The notes beneath the pieces are model-generated. The model was not told where the DNA came from. It did no database searches and saw only the letters and a list, made by a program, of their open reading frames with translations. 64,000 bases of DNA, taken from NCBI GenBank assembly GCA_016648135.1, contig JADDOH010010140.1, forward strand, positions 1 to 64,000. Reading direction: 5' to 3'. The stretch's first letter is position 1; each line of letters begins with the position of its first letter. The position numbers and the translations under genes were made by a program. Positions 1 through 11,539 of this stretch are shown here, in pieces. Source of the DNA: Agrypnia vestita. Lineage: Eukaryota; Arthropoda; Insecta; Trichoptera; Phryganeidae.

Positions 1-1040
1 CACTCCATCCTACATCCCGAACAAATTTTTTATACCTCGTTACCCTTAGGTACATAATGTAATTAAAACTAAATCTGATACAATGAAATGAAATATATTT
101 TTCCAAGGTCCTTTTCTATATAATAAATTAAGATTAAAGTAAGATTTATAATCATCTTCTACCATCATACGCAGCCACCGAATCTTACAGAATAATATAG
201 TTTATTTAAAACTTATAGGTAGGTACGCATTAATTCTGTAGTTGCCAATTGGGTATAAATCAGTAGTTAATTGATTGATTAACTCCAGATTAATGAATCC
301 ATTCACGCTCTTCTGAAATGATTCGACTGTATGTAATTAAAACACTAATTGATTTCAAGTGATTTCTCTTTTGCTGTCTTAAACCACAATTAACTGCGAG
401 CGCCCAATTAATGTCAGAATTGGCTTGGCCAATCAGCCGTTTCGATTGGGTGATCGAATTTGGTATCATCGTATAGATTTCTAAATGTTTCTGAGAAATC
501 GATAGACCCAACACATAATTCGATTAGTAAAATGTTAGATATGATACGTAGGTATACAAATACCTATCGATTAAGCGTGCACAGTGCAAGTAGCGAACAA
601 GCGAATAAAATAAAATTGATAACAAATATTGACACAGAACATCGTAAAATTAAGGACGAGTTTTGCGGTTGTTATGTCCAAGGAAATTATCATAAATAAT
701 TACTTGATTTTACATGTGTCAGGGGTTCTGATTATTGTCAAGAAAATTGGTGTTGTATAGGAGTGACGTTTTAAATGATTACGAGGTATCTGCAAGGATG
801 TCAGCATTAATGTTAGGGTTAGCTTCTCACTCAGTCTATTATTGTCACTCCTGGCACTCCCTTAATAACGTAACTCATTCTGCAGTCTGCTCTGGATTCT
901 TGATTTAATACTCTGCATAAGAATCCATACATTAAGATGACCCTGTTTGGTCTGGACACTTAATTCGGATATATTTTTCACAGTACCATAAATGTAACGT
1001 GAAACACCACAAGCATCCAAAAAGAGAAATGATCAGCGAA
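1..1040. other. AT-rich noncoding DNA, no gene seen
   Basis: No open frame here resembles a known protein and I see no RNA gene. Positions 380-470 are slightly GC-richer, with several ATTA/TAAT cores. Nothing repeats elsewhere in the window as far as I can tell by eye. Confidence 0.5.
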
Positions 1041-1054
1041 GATGGTTTTACTTT

Positions 1055-1665
1055 ATTTTAACAGATAAAATATCTACATAAAATATAAATACTTCATTAC
1101 ACATATAGCTTTGAAACATAGACATAATTTTTTTTAGTTTTCAAAACCAAATCATATAAGTATCTACATCTACATCTTCGCCATAACACATCCTCACGGT
1201 TGTCATACTGCTTTCTGCGCATGCTTGCTTAGAGTGTGTATGACTACGATCACATGTGCAAAAATCGATCCCAACCGCGTCTTTTGCCTTCCGGCTATTA
1301 GAGCATGAACATGTCCGCTCCACCAACAGTTTAGTAAACTCAACGAGGGTATGACAGGGGATGAAATTTATCGAAGATGTTTTTTTTGTGGATCGAGATG
1401 CGTAAAAGTGGCCGGACGAGTTGATGCACGCAAGGGGCAGAAGTTCCGCCAACTCCCATCGCGGATGACAGGATTCAGCAAGCTCGAGAGATGGTTGTAG
1501 CGAAGAGGCGAGTTACCCATGGCGAAGCACCTATGTGGTGTCTTTCTTGAACATCAGTCATGGTTCTGCCCATAAAATCATGCACGACGTACCAACCGAA
1601 AAGCATTTCCTCGGTAGGAACACGCGAGCTTGTGGATCCGTGCACCAAGTGAATTGACAAGGGAA
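1055..1665 (-). other. GC-richer block with two adjacent open frames and a downstream AATAAA; possible gene end or retrocopy
   Basis: On the minus strand a 61-codon frame (1660-1475) is followed at once by a 103-codon frame (1452-1141) in another phase. About 75 bases after the second stop there is an AATAAA sequence (near 1060). The block is clearly GC-richer than its surroundings. I recognise no domain in either peptide; the second has several Cys and His residues without a clear zinc-finger spacing. It could be a decayed last exon, a retrocopy, or simply a GC-rich noncoding block. No splice sites joining the two frames were obvious to me. Confidence 0.2.
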
Positions 1666-2480
1666 GTGACTAAGTAGAAAAATGATTTATGTATATTCGT
1701 GTAACCCTACTTTCTGTAAATAATTTTTAGAACAAAAATGTATAGATATTTTTTGACTTGCCCTCATATATTTTTATGCCCACTTTTAGACTTTTACTCC
1801 TGTCTAAATATCATATATTCTGGTATAAGAGTCTTCTAGTATTCTAGTATATGGAGTATTCTGGATACTCAGGTTCGCTCTAAAACTGCATATTTGCATT
1901 AAAAGAATATTAACATTTTTTAAATGATTTCTATTTTTATTTATTTTTTTCAAATCTTACAAATTTTACAACGTTGAATAAAAGCGATATTGGTCCAAAT
2001 TTGATGAATCATATGATTTTTCTGATTGAAATATTACGATGTCAATTATTTTTTAATTAAACAAGAAACTTACCTTTTAAGGCTAGTTAGCGCTTATAAT
2101 GCCAGTAATTGATTTTCTCCATTCTTTATTTATTAACTTAACTTAAATATTACAATGACATTGTAATGTCTAGGACTTGCTAAGTGTTTATAAAGTGTTG
2201 TTTAATAAAGACTTGTTTATAAAGTGAAACATATTATCACTGGACGTGGTTATCGGAGGCCAATGAAACAAGCTTAATTTATTAATTTATCAAAAAGTCA
2301 CTGAACACGAATTAATTTGGAGCATGTTCTTAAATTTACAATCACTAAATGTTGCTAGAATATTTCACACATTTTTTGGGTATACACTATTAAAGAGTTA
2401 AGGTTGTTATTACGGTCGTTAGACATATTTAACTGTAAATAGTTGCGGATATTTTATACGAACCGTATGTTTTTCCGAGA

Positions 2481-2536
2481 AACGATTCTCGACGTTTCGT
2501 TGAATGCTTATTAAACGTCATCAGGAGGACGACGAG
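2481..2536 (-). ncRNA. Hammerhead-like ribozyme motif in the Penelope terminal repeat
   Basis: Read on the minus strand, CTGATGA (2524-2518) is followed by a short stem-loop (GTT paired with AAC), then GAAA, then C-GTC and GAG. This is the hammerhead order CUGANGA, stem II, GAAA, stem III, cleavage triplet GUC, stem I. CTC directly before the core can pair with GAG after the cleavage site. Stem III is almost absent, as in the minimal hammerheads known from Penelope-like elements, which act as dimers. One C between CUGAUGA and stem II is unpaired. The sister repeat at 2991-3030 (plus strand) has CTGACTT instead of CTGATGA and should be dead. Confidence 0.5.
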
Positions 2537-2870
2537 TCTCCAGGTGTATACAGAGTTCCATGCGATTGTGGAGCGTTCTACATAGGACAAACCAAATGCA
2601 ATCTCGCTACACGATTGAAGGTACATATTGGAGCAATTAAAAACAACAACTCCAATATATCGGCAATCTGCGAACATGATTAGATTTGACAAGGCAAAAA
2701 TCTTATCAACAGAACCGCACCTTATACCCAGGTTAGTGAGGGAATCCATTGAAATATACAAACATCCCAATTTCAATAGAGATGACAGTATCAAGTATTT
2801 GGCGCCCTGTTCTAACGACATTGATTCAACCCTTGAGAGACGTCGCAGTAAAGTCTGCAGACGTAACTAG
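2534..2870 (+). pseudogene. GIY-YIG endonuclease C-terminus of a Penelope-like element, frameshifted
   Basis: In one frame from 2534 the translation reads GVYRVPCDCGAFYIGQTK, matching the GIY (here GVY) and YIG motifs of the GIY-YIG nuclease fold; it continues with ATRLKVH, where the Arg is the family's catalytic arginine, and an EH pair. A stop at 2681-2683 ends this frame. The adjacent frame, open from 2628 to 2870, carries on with the family's end: FDKAKIL, then LVRESIEIYKHPN with the conserved Glu, then a basic tail and a stop. A single frameshift near 2675-2683 explains both pieces. In intact elements this domain nicks target DNA for reverse transcription. This copy lacks the reverse transcriptase and cannot be active. 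Confidence 0.75.
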
Positions 2871-3099
2871 TACATATTGCACACTGGCGACCTCTATTGT
2901 AGAAGAACTGAACACTCCACAACAAAGTGCATACAATTTACGCCCTAGAAAGCAGTAATCAGACCAACCTCCACCACCGCGGGTAAAGGTCGTCCTCCTG
3001 ACTTTGAATAAGCATTCAACGAAACGTCGAGAATTGTTTCTCGGAAAAACATTCAGTTCGTATAAAATATCCGCAACTGTTTACAGTTAAATGGAAATT

Positions 3100-4095
3100 A
3101 CACTATTTCTTAATTCGCACTAATAACGCTGGTATTATCGCTTAGATCACCTTCGAGATTATTCCGTACAATTTTCACCCGTAGGTACTTCGCCCGATAT
3201 ATATCACTCGGTTTAAAATACGCTGACCAAAATGTTTTCGCTACGGTTTATCGCTAGTAAGGGCGCGTTTCTATGTCGCACTTGTCAAACGTCAACAATG
3301 ACTGTGTCGCTGTAACCGGTCGACCCCATTCTATGGGTAATATCGCCTTTTCGAGGTTTACAGAGTTTGCGATAGTGGCCCATTCTTTTCAGTAGTGTTG
3401 TGGAGATTAGGATTCTAAAGATTACGACAGATTTGATAATGAGTAATTCCTTCTAATTCTACCATTTCGTTACAATATTTATAATTGATAAAATAAGAAT
3501 TGTTGGTTAGATTAAGAATGATTAATTAAGTAATTAATAATAATAAACATCGATATGTTTCTCTTATACGTGTTCATTTTGAGAAAATGGGGTTTAAAGT
3601 TTTTTATTCTCGTAATTTAAATAGAACTGTAAGCATTAAAAGTGATATTTTTGTATATCAACCGACAAAATATTATCGTTATCATATTTCTTATAACAAA
3701 ATAATCACACGTTAAAAAGTTTTTTCTTGCACTCAATTTAAAGAAAATTTAACAAACGAAAATGTATTACTTTTCATTGTAGAACAGTAATTGGAAGTCA
3801 CACAAGATTATACTTTAGTAGGTACATAGTAGAACTAACGATGTGCAAAAACATGACATCCTTAACTCAAAAACTGTTTTAAACTTTTTTTACTTTTATT
3901 ACTTTTTTTTACTTAAAAAAATTTTAAGTAAAAAAAAAGGTACACAAAATGAAGGACCCATATATCCGTATCCAAAGAAATATTTTTGCTTCATTGATTA
4001 GTTAGCAATTCCTTAACATCATGTATATACATTGCTCGCTTATCGTGTTCTAATTGTGACCTTAGTTCTAATGCAGCAACTAATCTAGTGCACCT
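3100..4095. other. AT-rich DNA downstream of the Penelope copy, no gene seen
   Basis: A moderately GC-rich stretch at 3130-3390 directly follows the Penelope terminal repeat and may be older Penelope-related or unique DNA. The rest is AT-rich with homopolymer runs and has no recognisable coding or RNA feature. Confidence 0.4.
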
Positions 4096-4101
4096 ATGTA
4101 C

Positions 4102-4161
4102 ATCATAGGACTACATGTAATCTAACAACGTAGTATATCATAGGACTACATGTAATCTAAC
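4102..4161. repeat. Two-copy tandem repeat, 35-bp period
   Basis: A 25-bp unit starting ATCATAGGACTACATG occurs at 4102-4126 and again, identical, at 4137-4161. Perfect identity suggests a recent local duplication. Confidence 0.8.
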
Positions 4162-4169
4162 GTATCATA

Positions 4170-5280
4170 AATATAAAGTCGTATAACAATAACAATCACT
4201 ACGATGCAATAATAACTTTGTGAATACTTCAGAAAGAAATTCAAAAGTATTAACAAAGTTGTTCAAAGTTGTTCATGTTGCAGTATAAAGTTTTTAGGTG
4301 CTCCCTAACCTATTACTTAACCCATAGGTTTAAATTGATTATACAATCGAGAAATACTTGGATGATATTGATTACAAATCATACACGTTGAGGTCATAAA
4401 AAAAATTAGAAAATAATCATAACGTCCTCATTAACATATTTCATGAAAGCTTCCTTGAATTCAAGAAAACTATTACCAAACTTGCGAAATTAGCTGTTTA
4501 GTCTCTTCGTTCAGTCTCACTATGTTTAAGCTCACTCTATAAAATCACTTTTTTTCTGTTCTTTCTTGTGTATGTTTTAGCCTATACTTTTTCTTTTTAT
4601 TTAAGTGATGAAAAGCATTTAAACTTATTGTATTATATTTGTATTACCTATATCATGTTATGAGTTTTTCATCGTTTGTGAACCATTCAAAAATAATTAA
4701 ATAAATCACCAATGGGACTACATTGAAGGAGATTAGAGAAAGTATAGTGTGCATGTGTTTCTGCCGAAAAAAGGTTCGATATTTTTTTTAGCACAAGAGT
4801 AGACTGTATGTGTGGTCTGAAATGACTGTATTCTCTTGCACTGTCTTCGTTTAACCATCTCATCTAAAGGTTAAATGAGATTTTGAAAATCTCTCATCAT
4901 CGGCACTATGTACACGCGTCGTGTTCAGCGCCAGGAAACTTGCGAAAGGAATTGGTAATGCCTCCACCGCCAGCGTGAGGGAGGGCCCCTCATGACATCT
5001 TGTGGTCTGCTGCGCCGCATCCAAGCCGGGGCCACCGCCCGCGCCTTAATGATCCCCGCCGCCTTTCAACCAGGCCTTCCCAATCGGACGATCGAGATTA
5101 CTTCGTGCCGTTGCATTTTTATTTATCAAATTGACACAAAATACACTGGCTAAATTACTTGTCGAGCGGGTGAGCACGCATTCTATTAAATAGGGTTATT
5201 CAAAATTATTAAAATGATGAACTGAATTTTATACCTCCATACTTTCTGAATTATAAGTGTTATTTAATTAATCTATATAT
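4170..5280. other. AT-rich DNA containing a GC-rich island (about 4895-5110)
   Basis: No gene is seen. At 4895-5110 the base composition changes abruptly to GC-rich, with CCTCCACCGCC- and GCCGCC-type runs, and then returns to AT-rich DNA. No long open frame crosses it. It may be a regulatory or conserved noncoding element, or the edge of an unrecognised exon. Confidence 0.35.
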
Positions 5281-5283
5281 ATC

Positions 5284-5535
5284 GGGTATAAAAGCAAAAG
5301 CAGCAATATAAAAAAAAATATTGCAATCATCGAGAATTACAAATTTATTATGTGCAGAATTGGAAATCTTATAGGAAACATAGCCTATAAATTTATAGGA
5401 AACATGATTTGAAGAGATAGCTACTACTAAAAAATCTAAAATTCAGTACTTTTTAAATAAATAATCCGCTAAAGTGAAAGCATTCAAAGCATTTTTTTAA
5501 TTTTTTGGTTATTGCTGCCTTTGCTTTTATACCCC
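5284..5535. mobile_element. Small inverted-repeat (MITE-like) element, copy 1
   Basis: The ends read GGGTATAAAAGCAAAAGCAG and the complement of GGGGTATAAAAGCAAAGGCA, an inverted repeat of about 25 bp enclosing about 200 bp of AT-rich DNA with no open frame. Copy 2 at 10619-10815 has the same ends, but its internal segment (around ATAAATTTATAGG) is inverted relative to this copy. Confidence 0.7.
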
Positions 5536-5539
5536 ACAC

Positions 5540-6245
5540 ATATAGCATTTGAAAGAAGAGTCCTAAAGTTTTGAACTCCACCGCGTGTAAGGCGTACAAA
5601 AGTGAAATCGCCACTATGCAACTGGAGAATATTGAAGTCGACGTCTTTGAAAATACTTATAACTGGTAACAGCTCTTAAGATATTATGTATGTTTAAGAA
5701 GAACATTTCATTAAACCGCTATGGCTATAAAATCAGTTACGTAAAAATGCGTCCATTTCAATTTCGTAATCGGATAGTGGCGATTTTGTTTCTATACCCT
5801 GTTGAATAGCCGATATTTATGGACAATCAGTGTCACTAGAAATAATTATTATAGTTTACCTTCGCGAAGGAACCAAGTTCACAAATATTGGGTGGCTCTG
5901 CTTAACTACCACGTCTCCGAGAGGAATGTGCTTCGATGCGAAAAAAGGAACAATGGTGGCATAGGCTGATGAAATATGCAGCGTCTTACCAAATATTTAT
6001 TTTCAACTCATCATTTGCAGAATAGAAAACATAGAATTACGAAATTCATTGAACGTTTTATATTACAAATATTGCCTCTGGCCCCCGGGAACTTCGACGC
6101 CGTCATCTGACAGATTTGCCGCCGTTTTTCCATACAAAATGAGTATCGGTCACATGAAGATTCAATAAAAATATTTTTTCTACAATATATTGTATTCATT
6201 CTTTTCTTTAAAGATTATTTGTCCTTTTACACCGATATATTAAGA
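5540..6245. other. AT-rich DNA, no gene seen
   Basis: Contains a slightly GC-richer patch at 5860-5960. The 62-codon minus frame at 6011-6199 resembles nothing I know. Confidence 0.35.
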
Positions 6246-6246
6246 G

Positions 6247-7073
6247 ATTGCCCGACAGCCGATTACCCGACGCCAATTCCCTGACAGTCAATTGCTAGAC
6301 ACAAAATTTATATACGATAAATTCAAATGTAAAACAGAAATTTGAAGAAATTTTTTTGCTAGTGGGCTACTTAGAAACATGTGAATATTTATTTCATTTC
6401 ATATCATAACTAGGAATAATTTTGCTATCGTGATGTATTTTATTGTAACTACTGTTTTGATTTTTTTTTTATTTTTTATATAATAAAATTTTATTTTTTT
6501 TATATAATAAAATTTTTATATAATAAAATTTTATATAAATAAAATTTATATAAGTTATATAGAATCTAAATTGTACGTATTAATGCCTAATGAATCTAAA
6601 ATGTACATTTAATCCAATTCCCTGACAGCTAATTGCCCGACACGCTAATTTCCATAAAAATATGTTAAAATTCATATATGATAAATTCAAATTTAAAACA
6701 GAATTGAGAAGAAATTTTTTTACTAGTGGGCTACTTAGAAACATTGGAATGATTCATTTCGTATCAGATCTAGGAATTTTTGAAATATTCTATTTTTTTT
6801 TTGTGACTGCTGTTTTGAAAAGTAGTATATATAGAATCTCAATTGTACATAGGAATTAAGAAAATATTTGAATATTTAAAACTATTTTTAGAAATGAAAT
6901 GAAGTATCCTTAGGTAACCCACTAAAAAAATATTCTTCTAATACAATATGAAATTGATCAATTTTTACAAAAATATGCAAACACAAATCTTAAAAACAGA
7001 ATAATATTTTGTGAAGAAATTAGACTGTCGGGCAGTTGGCTTCTGGGGAGTTGGTTTGCCGGGCAGTCGGCCT
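6247..7073. mobile_element. DNA element with repeated CCGACAGCC-type ends, partly duplicated inside
   Basis: The left end has ATTGCCCGACAGCCGATT followed by variants of the same motif; the right end (7025-7073) has inverted variants (CTGTCGGGCAGTTGGC). The left-end block recurs at 6611-6660 together with a long similar stretch (6305-6440 versus 6665-6800, sharing GTGGGCTACTTAGAAACAT), so either one copy sits in another or the left part was duplicated. Repeated subterminal motifs are usual for cut-and-paste DNA transposons as transposase-binding sites. No transposase frame is seen. Another end with four tandem motif copies lies at 56775-56865. Confidence 0.55.
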
Positions 7074-7128
7074 AGTCTCTATCTCCTAGTCAACATGTTC
7101 ACATCAACAACTCCAAATCAACAACTGG

Positions 7129-7306
7129 CGGCCCTCGTAGTCAAGCGGGCATGACACTGGCTCCTCATACAGAGGTTCCGGGTTCGATTCCCGACGAGGT
7201 CACAATACATCTGTTTGATTAACTCAAGCCTGGAGTATTTTTGTGACGTGTTTCGATACAGTAATTGGGCCGCATGGCCTCTTGTAGCTTAACGAAAAAA
7301 AAAACG
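7129..7306 (+). mobile_element. tRNA-derived SINE
   Basis: The head (7131-7202) folds roughly as a tRNA: acceptor GCCCTCG pairs with CGAGGTC with one mismatch, the D stem GTCA/TGAC is perfect, and the B box reads GGTTCGATTCC. The anticodon arm is degenerate, so it is not a working tRNA. A body of about 90 bp follows, and the copy ends in an A-run near 7306. This is the layout of a Pol III-transcribed SINE. It abuts the right end of the CCGACAGCC element. Confidence 0.65.
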
Positions 7307-7559
7307 TTTCTTTAAAAATAAAAAAATCCATCATTCCTGGGGAGAATGTAACAAATTTGGGACGGCTCTCATACTGAAACGCCCATTCTCCTTTACAACC
7401 CATTTTTATCAACCCTATTTAGATTTCAATTAATTATATTTCTATTCTTTACATTTTTTTCTTTACATAATACTCATATGTTATATATGTACATACATAT
7501 ATATGCTTGTAACTAATTATAAACTTTGGCTTTCTCATTGCAGAAAAAAATTAGGAATT

Positions 7560-8370
7560 AACAAAATTAGTGTTCATTTGTTATTAAAATTTTAAAATGC
7601 TCACCAAGATTAAAACAAATTTCTTTATGTTATACTTTTTTTGAAAGAAAATTTTCTTCACTAAAAAACGTTGTGTTTGCTTTTGTGTTTTTTTTTTTTT
7701 TTTTTTTTTATTTAAAAATCCTTGTTTACAAATAAGATACTTAATACTAATTTAACAATAAAACATAAGATAAAACATAAGATAATTTACACATTTTTTT
7801 GTTTTGTTTAATTTGTGGATTATGCCACTCTACTAGGCTACGCCTGTCCCAGAGTGGCGTTATAGCACACAATTATAATATTTTTTCGAGTTCGTCAGTA
7901 GTATTTATTTTCATAAGGTAGTTATTATATATCTATAGAGTATCAAGTGGAATGTTAGTGAAAGTTGAGTTAGTCATAAGTCCAAGTGTAAATATGTGTA
8001 GAATAATTGTTTAATGTAAAAAGGGTTAAAGTTTTGTTTAAGATTATTTTTTTTATTTTCCTTAATTAATTAATTAATTTATATAGGTATATATTTTTAT
8101 TTAAAGACATTTATTACTTTATTTAATTACAAGCCTTTAAAGTAGAATGTCCAGTGGATATAAGTGAGCACGTTCAGCACCTTGTTCTGTCCGCGTTCAA
8201 TCAATGAAATAAACCCCAAAGCTGATCACGATACTTGCGATATTTTCTGTAGAACGGTGGTAAGAAGTTACTAAAGGAAAAAATAATGTATAAAGTTAAG
8301 AAAAAAATAAATAAAAATAAGTAAATAATAAAGGAAAAAACATTATTGTCTAATTTGTTCTATTTTTTTG
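7560..8370. repeat. Dispersed repeat, interrupted; second copy at 9880-10165
   Basis: Segments such as AAAATGCTCACCAA...AAAACAAATTTC (7595-7625) and the stretch from 8110 to 8370, including TAGAATGTCCA and GTGAGCAC, align in order with 9890-10165. In this copy about 400 bp (7690-8100, including a T-run) separate the two parts, so something was inserted or lost. The insert holds a short hairpin, GCCACTCT/AGAGTGGC (near 7825-7858). Confidence 0.5.
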
Positions 8371-10610
8371 TTGTTCTCTCAATTTGACAGAACAACAAAA
8401 TAATACAATAAAATTTACATGTAAAAGTTATACAGTTATACATAAGACACATACTAGTGATGGTATATTAACCGATGACACTCTAACCATTATTAATTTG
8501 AGATTTGTATCTGATCGCGTCGATGATTGGCAACTGATTTTTTGCAACGGGCAACCATCGGTACTAGCCTACATTATGTCTCAGTTATCAATCATCAAAA
8601 TAATCAAATACAAATCCCAAATAACTGTACCAAAAATAACCGGTTAAAAAATTGATTAACCATCACTCACACATACAAAATCTGTCGTTGATATGACATA
8701 CCAACCACGTACATGTTCCCACAACAATTTTCAGATGTCATCATCATCATCATCAGCCGTTTCTATCTATGCTGCTTAATGAAGAACTTCTCAAGTGTCT
8801 CCCACTATTCCATTGTTATTCGCAGCCACACATTTCCGCAGAGTTTGATGATTTCACCATTTCAGCGGGTTTTGGGCAATTGTGATTAATTTCTATTGTG
8901 ATCTGAGCAAATTACTTAACATAAAGAAAAACCTTTTTTAAAGCAATATTCCTTGTAATGAATATGCTTCCGAATTATTTAACATATACGCTAGAATAAG
9001 CCTGAATTTTTTTTTTTATATATGTAGGTATCATCACCAGCTGCGAAATCTACATATACTATGTCATGGAAAGGACTATGATGTCTCTAGCATAGCCCAT
9101 TCGAATATATGAAAGAAACTGGTTTAGAACTTGTAAATAAGTTTCAAAATTTTGTTAGTGTTAAAATATTCTTACGGTGGATTTGGTATACGTTACATTG
9201 AGTAAAATGGTCACTTAAGCTAGCTCGTACAGGTTATAAGCGCTGGGCCACCCTATAAAATATAAAAAGATTCGTTTCTGTGAGAAATTTGAGATGTTTA
9301 AGTAACATAAATAACAATTATTAACTACGACTTAAACAATTACCAACTGATGTTTTAAACATATTTAGACAAAGTAAAACTACAAATGAGAATAATTTAA
9401 TTTATTGCAAATGAAATATCTTAAATAATATTATTTCCATATTGTTAATTTTTATAAGTAGAAGAGCCGACTCTGCTGAGAATCAATGATTCGTCAAATC
9501 AGTGCCTCTTTCTTTGTTCCACAAAAGCAAAGAAAATGACTTTACAACTACATTGTAAAACGGTACTTCACGCTCGCCGCTTCCCCGGCTGGTCTCTTCG
9601 GAGGCAGCTCCTCATCATCAATGAATCGATTCACATGGACTGATGTGATCCGTTTCAAATAGCAATCAGCGCTGCTTTTTATTCGGGTGACCTTTCTCGT
9701 AACCCTCGAGAGGCGCATTCAAACAGTGCACACGTTTTACAGCACAAATAGAAACGGACCATAAATCTTCACATTGCTGAGCGATAATTCAGCGGTAATG
9801 CCGACCCAAAAGACGTGGGAATAAATGTGACCAGAACGGAAAAATATTAAGTGATAACATAAGCAGCATCCGCTTTTAATTAAGTTTTAAAATGCGCGCC
9901 AAAAGTAAAACAAACTGGTGAAATTTATTTTTTACTCGAAAGAAAAAATTTTAGCCCTACAAGGTATTACGTCTGCTTCTACGTTACATTTATTGTTTTA
10001 TTTTATAACAGGCCTTCAAAATAGAATGTCAAATAGACAAATGTGAGCACTTTCGACACGTTCACGTTTAATCAAGGGAATAAAGCCGCGATATTTCTGA
10101 TATTTCCTGTATAACGTTATTTCAAAAAAGAATACATTATATGCTTATTTGTTGTATTTTTTTGTTATGTCCCCTTGTGCTCTTCGCTTGAAAAATGGGC
10201 ATAACTTATGTTATAGGTGTTTTCATTAAAGAAAGATAATTGAATTATTATTTGTAACCTGTGCGTACGACGCACATTGACTTGTTGTATTGATGTTTAC
10301 GGGTGGAAACGCCAACACAACGAAACAATGTGCCCCGTACTAATTCGATTGTCTTTCTTAAATGAAAAGAATTCTAACACCCAATATTATCCCTGCCCGG
10401 ATGACTTGACGCACTGATTATTTCGCCAAAATTATTTATAACAAAAAAATAGTTAAGAAAATTCGATTAGAAAGATGCAGAAAAAAAATTCTCTCCGAAA
10501 TAAAATGATTTAACACCAGGAAACAGGAAGGAACTCGAAACTTCATCTGACTAAAATAGTATGTTCGTTACCATACGCCACATTTATGTTTACAATGATT
10601 ATATTATATG
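8371..10610. other. Mostly AT-rich DNA with one GC-rich island (about 9565-9760) and repeat pieces
   Basis: No gene is seen. An 87-codon frame at 8384-8647 matches nothing I know. A (CAT)n run near 8740 followed by a denser segment to 8880 looks like a minus-strand retrotransposon 3' tail, but I cannot place it. 9565-9760 is a GC-rich island without long frames. 9880-10165 is the second copy of the 7.6-8.4 kb repeat. Confidence 0.35.
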
Positions 10611-10618
10611 TGGGGTGC

Positions 10619-10815
10619 AAAAGCAAAGGCAGAATATTAAAATATACTGAATTATAGATTTTATGTATCTGTCTCTTCCAAAATCATGTTTCCCATAAAT
10701 TTATAGGCTATTTAATATTTCCTATAAAATCTCGAATTCAGTACATTCTAAATTAATAATCTTCGATGACAGCAGTTTTTTTTTTTATATTGCTGCCTTT
10801 GTTTTTATACCCCAT
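10619..10815. mobile_element. Small inverted-repeat (MITE-like) element, copy 2
   Basis: Same ends as 5284-5535: GGGGTGCAAAAGCAAAGGCA at the left and the complement of GGGGTATAAAAACAAAGGCA at the right. About 150 bp of noncoding DNA lies inside. It is shorter than copy 1. Confidence 0.65.
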
Positions 10816-11102
10816 ATTCCTTTTTAAAAACTGTCAACTTTTTCAATGAATCATAAATATATTTGCAGTGAATCAGGAGGACCCTTGATTTACCTATCTT
10901 TATATTTAATTGATTCATTAACATTTAACTCAGTCTAATTTGTTTTAATTTCCTTTGAACTATGTTCTAAAATTGCAACTGAACAATGAAATAAATTTTC
11001 ATTAAAATAAATATAATTTATATTATGCACATGATTTCACACAGGATTTCTTCAAAATGCATTATTCTTCAAGATGAAAATTTTTACGAAAACATTTTTC
11101 AA

Positions 11103-11535
11103 ACAGGGTTATTTGAAAAACATTAATAACCTCGCAGGACTATATTGCTACTTTAATTATGAGTCGAAATTGTTCAAACAACCATGAACTAATATCAATA
11201 GTTATGGAGATATGCGACATTTAAGTTAGCATTTTTTTTCAATCACAAGCCAAATAAAATAGTAAAACGCTTCCTATTCTAATTGGAATTTCTACAAGGT
11301 TTTTATCATTTTATTTAACTTTTTTTTTAAACTTTTTCGTAATCGATATACTTAAGTTACTGTAACGATAGCTCGACGTTTTGTAAAAAATAAGTCAGAA
11401 ATATTTTTAAAAAATTCAAAATTCGATATTGCATAACTCCAACTATTTATATTAAGTCATGGCTGCTTGAACATCTTCGACTCATAATCAAGGCAGGAAT
11501 GTGCGAGGTTATTAATGTTTTCCAAATAATCCTGT
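11103..11535. mobile_element. 433-bp foldback element, family A, complete copy
   Basis: The ends are inverted repeats: ACAGGGTTATTTGAAAAACA on the left and the complement of ACAGGATTATTTGGAAAACA on the right. Similarity continues inwards for over 100 bp on each side through the TATGGAGATATGCGACAT region and its partner. The middle is also roughly symmetrical around AATTGGAAT. No open frame. Other copies: 49300-49692, 49739-49900, 60360-60712 and 62209-62605. This is a typical non-autonomous long-TIR element. Confidence 0.75.
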
Positions 11536-11539
11536 ATAA

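Larger units (their letters stand above)
2396..3092 (+). mobile_element. Penelope-like retroelement, truncated, with inverted terminal repeats
   Basis: A repeat of about 100 bp at 2396-2530 returns in inverted orientation at 2991-3092 with only a few changes; both carry GAAACGTCGAG or its complement. Between them lies the 3' end of a Penelope-like open frame with a GIY-YIG endonuclease. Terminal repeats in inverted orientation are known for Penelope elements. The reverse-transcriptase part is absent, so this is a 5'-truncated dead copy. A second relic of the same repeat pair, without coding DNA, lies at 55241-55383; it shares the outer sequence that includes TCTAACGACCGTAATAAC. Confidence 0.75.

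Noticed and set aside
2429..2821. 130-codon minus-strand open frame
   Set aside because: It overlaps the Penelope GIY-YIG remnant on the opposite strand and includes the terminal repeat; it is an antisense shadow.
5955..5985. CTGATGAAATATGCAGCG as a hammerhead core
   Set aside because: No GAAA at the right distance.
7131..7202. Functional tRNA
   Set aside because: The anticodon arm does not pair and a SINE body with A-tail follows.
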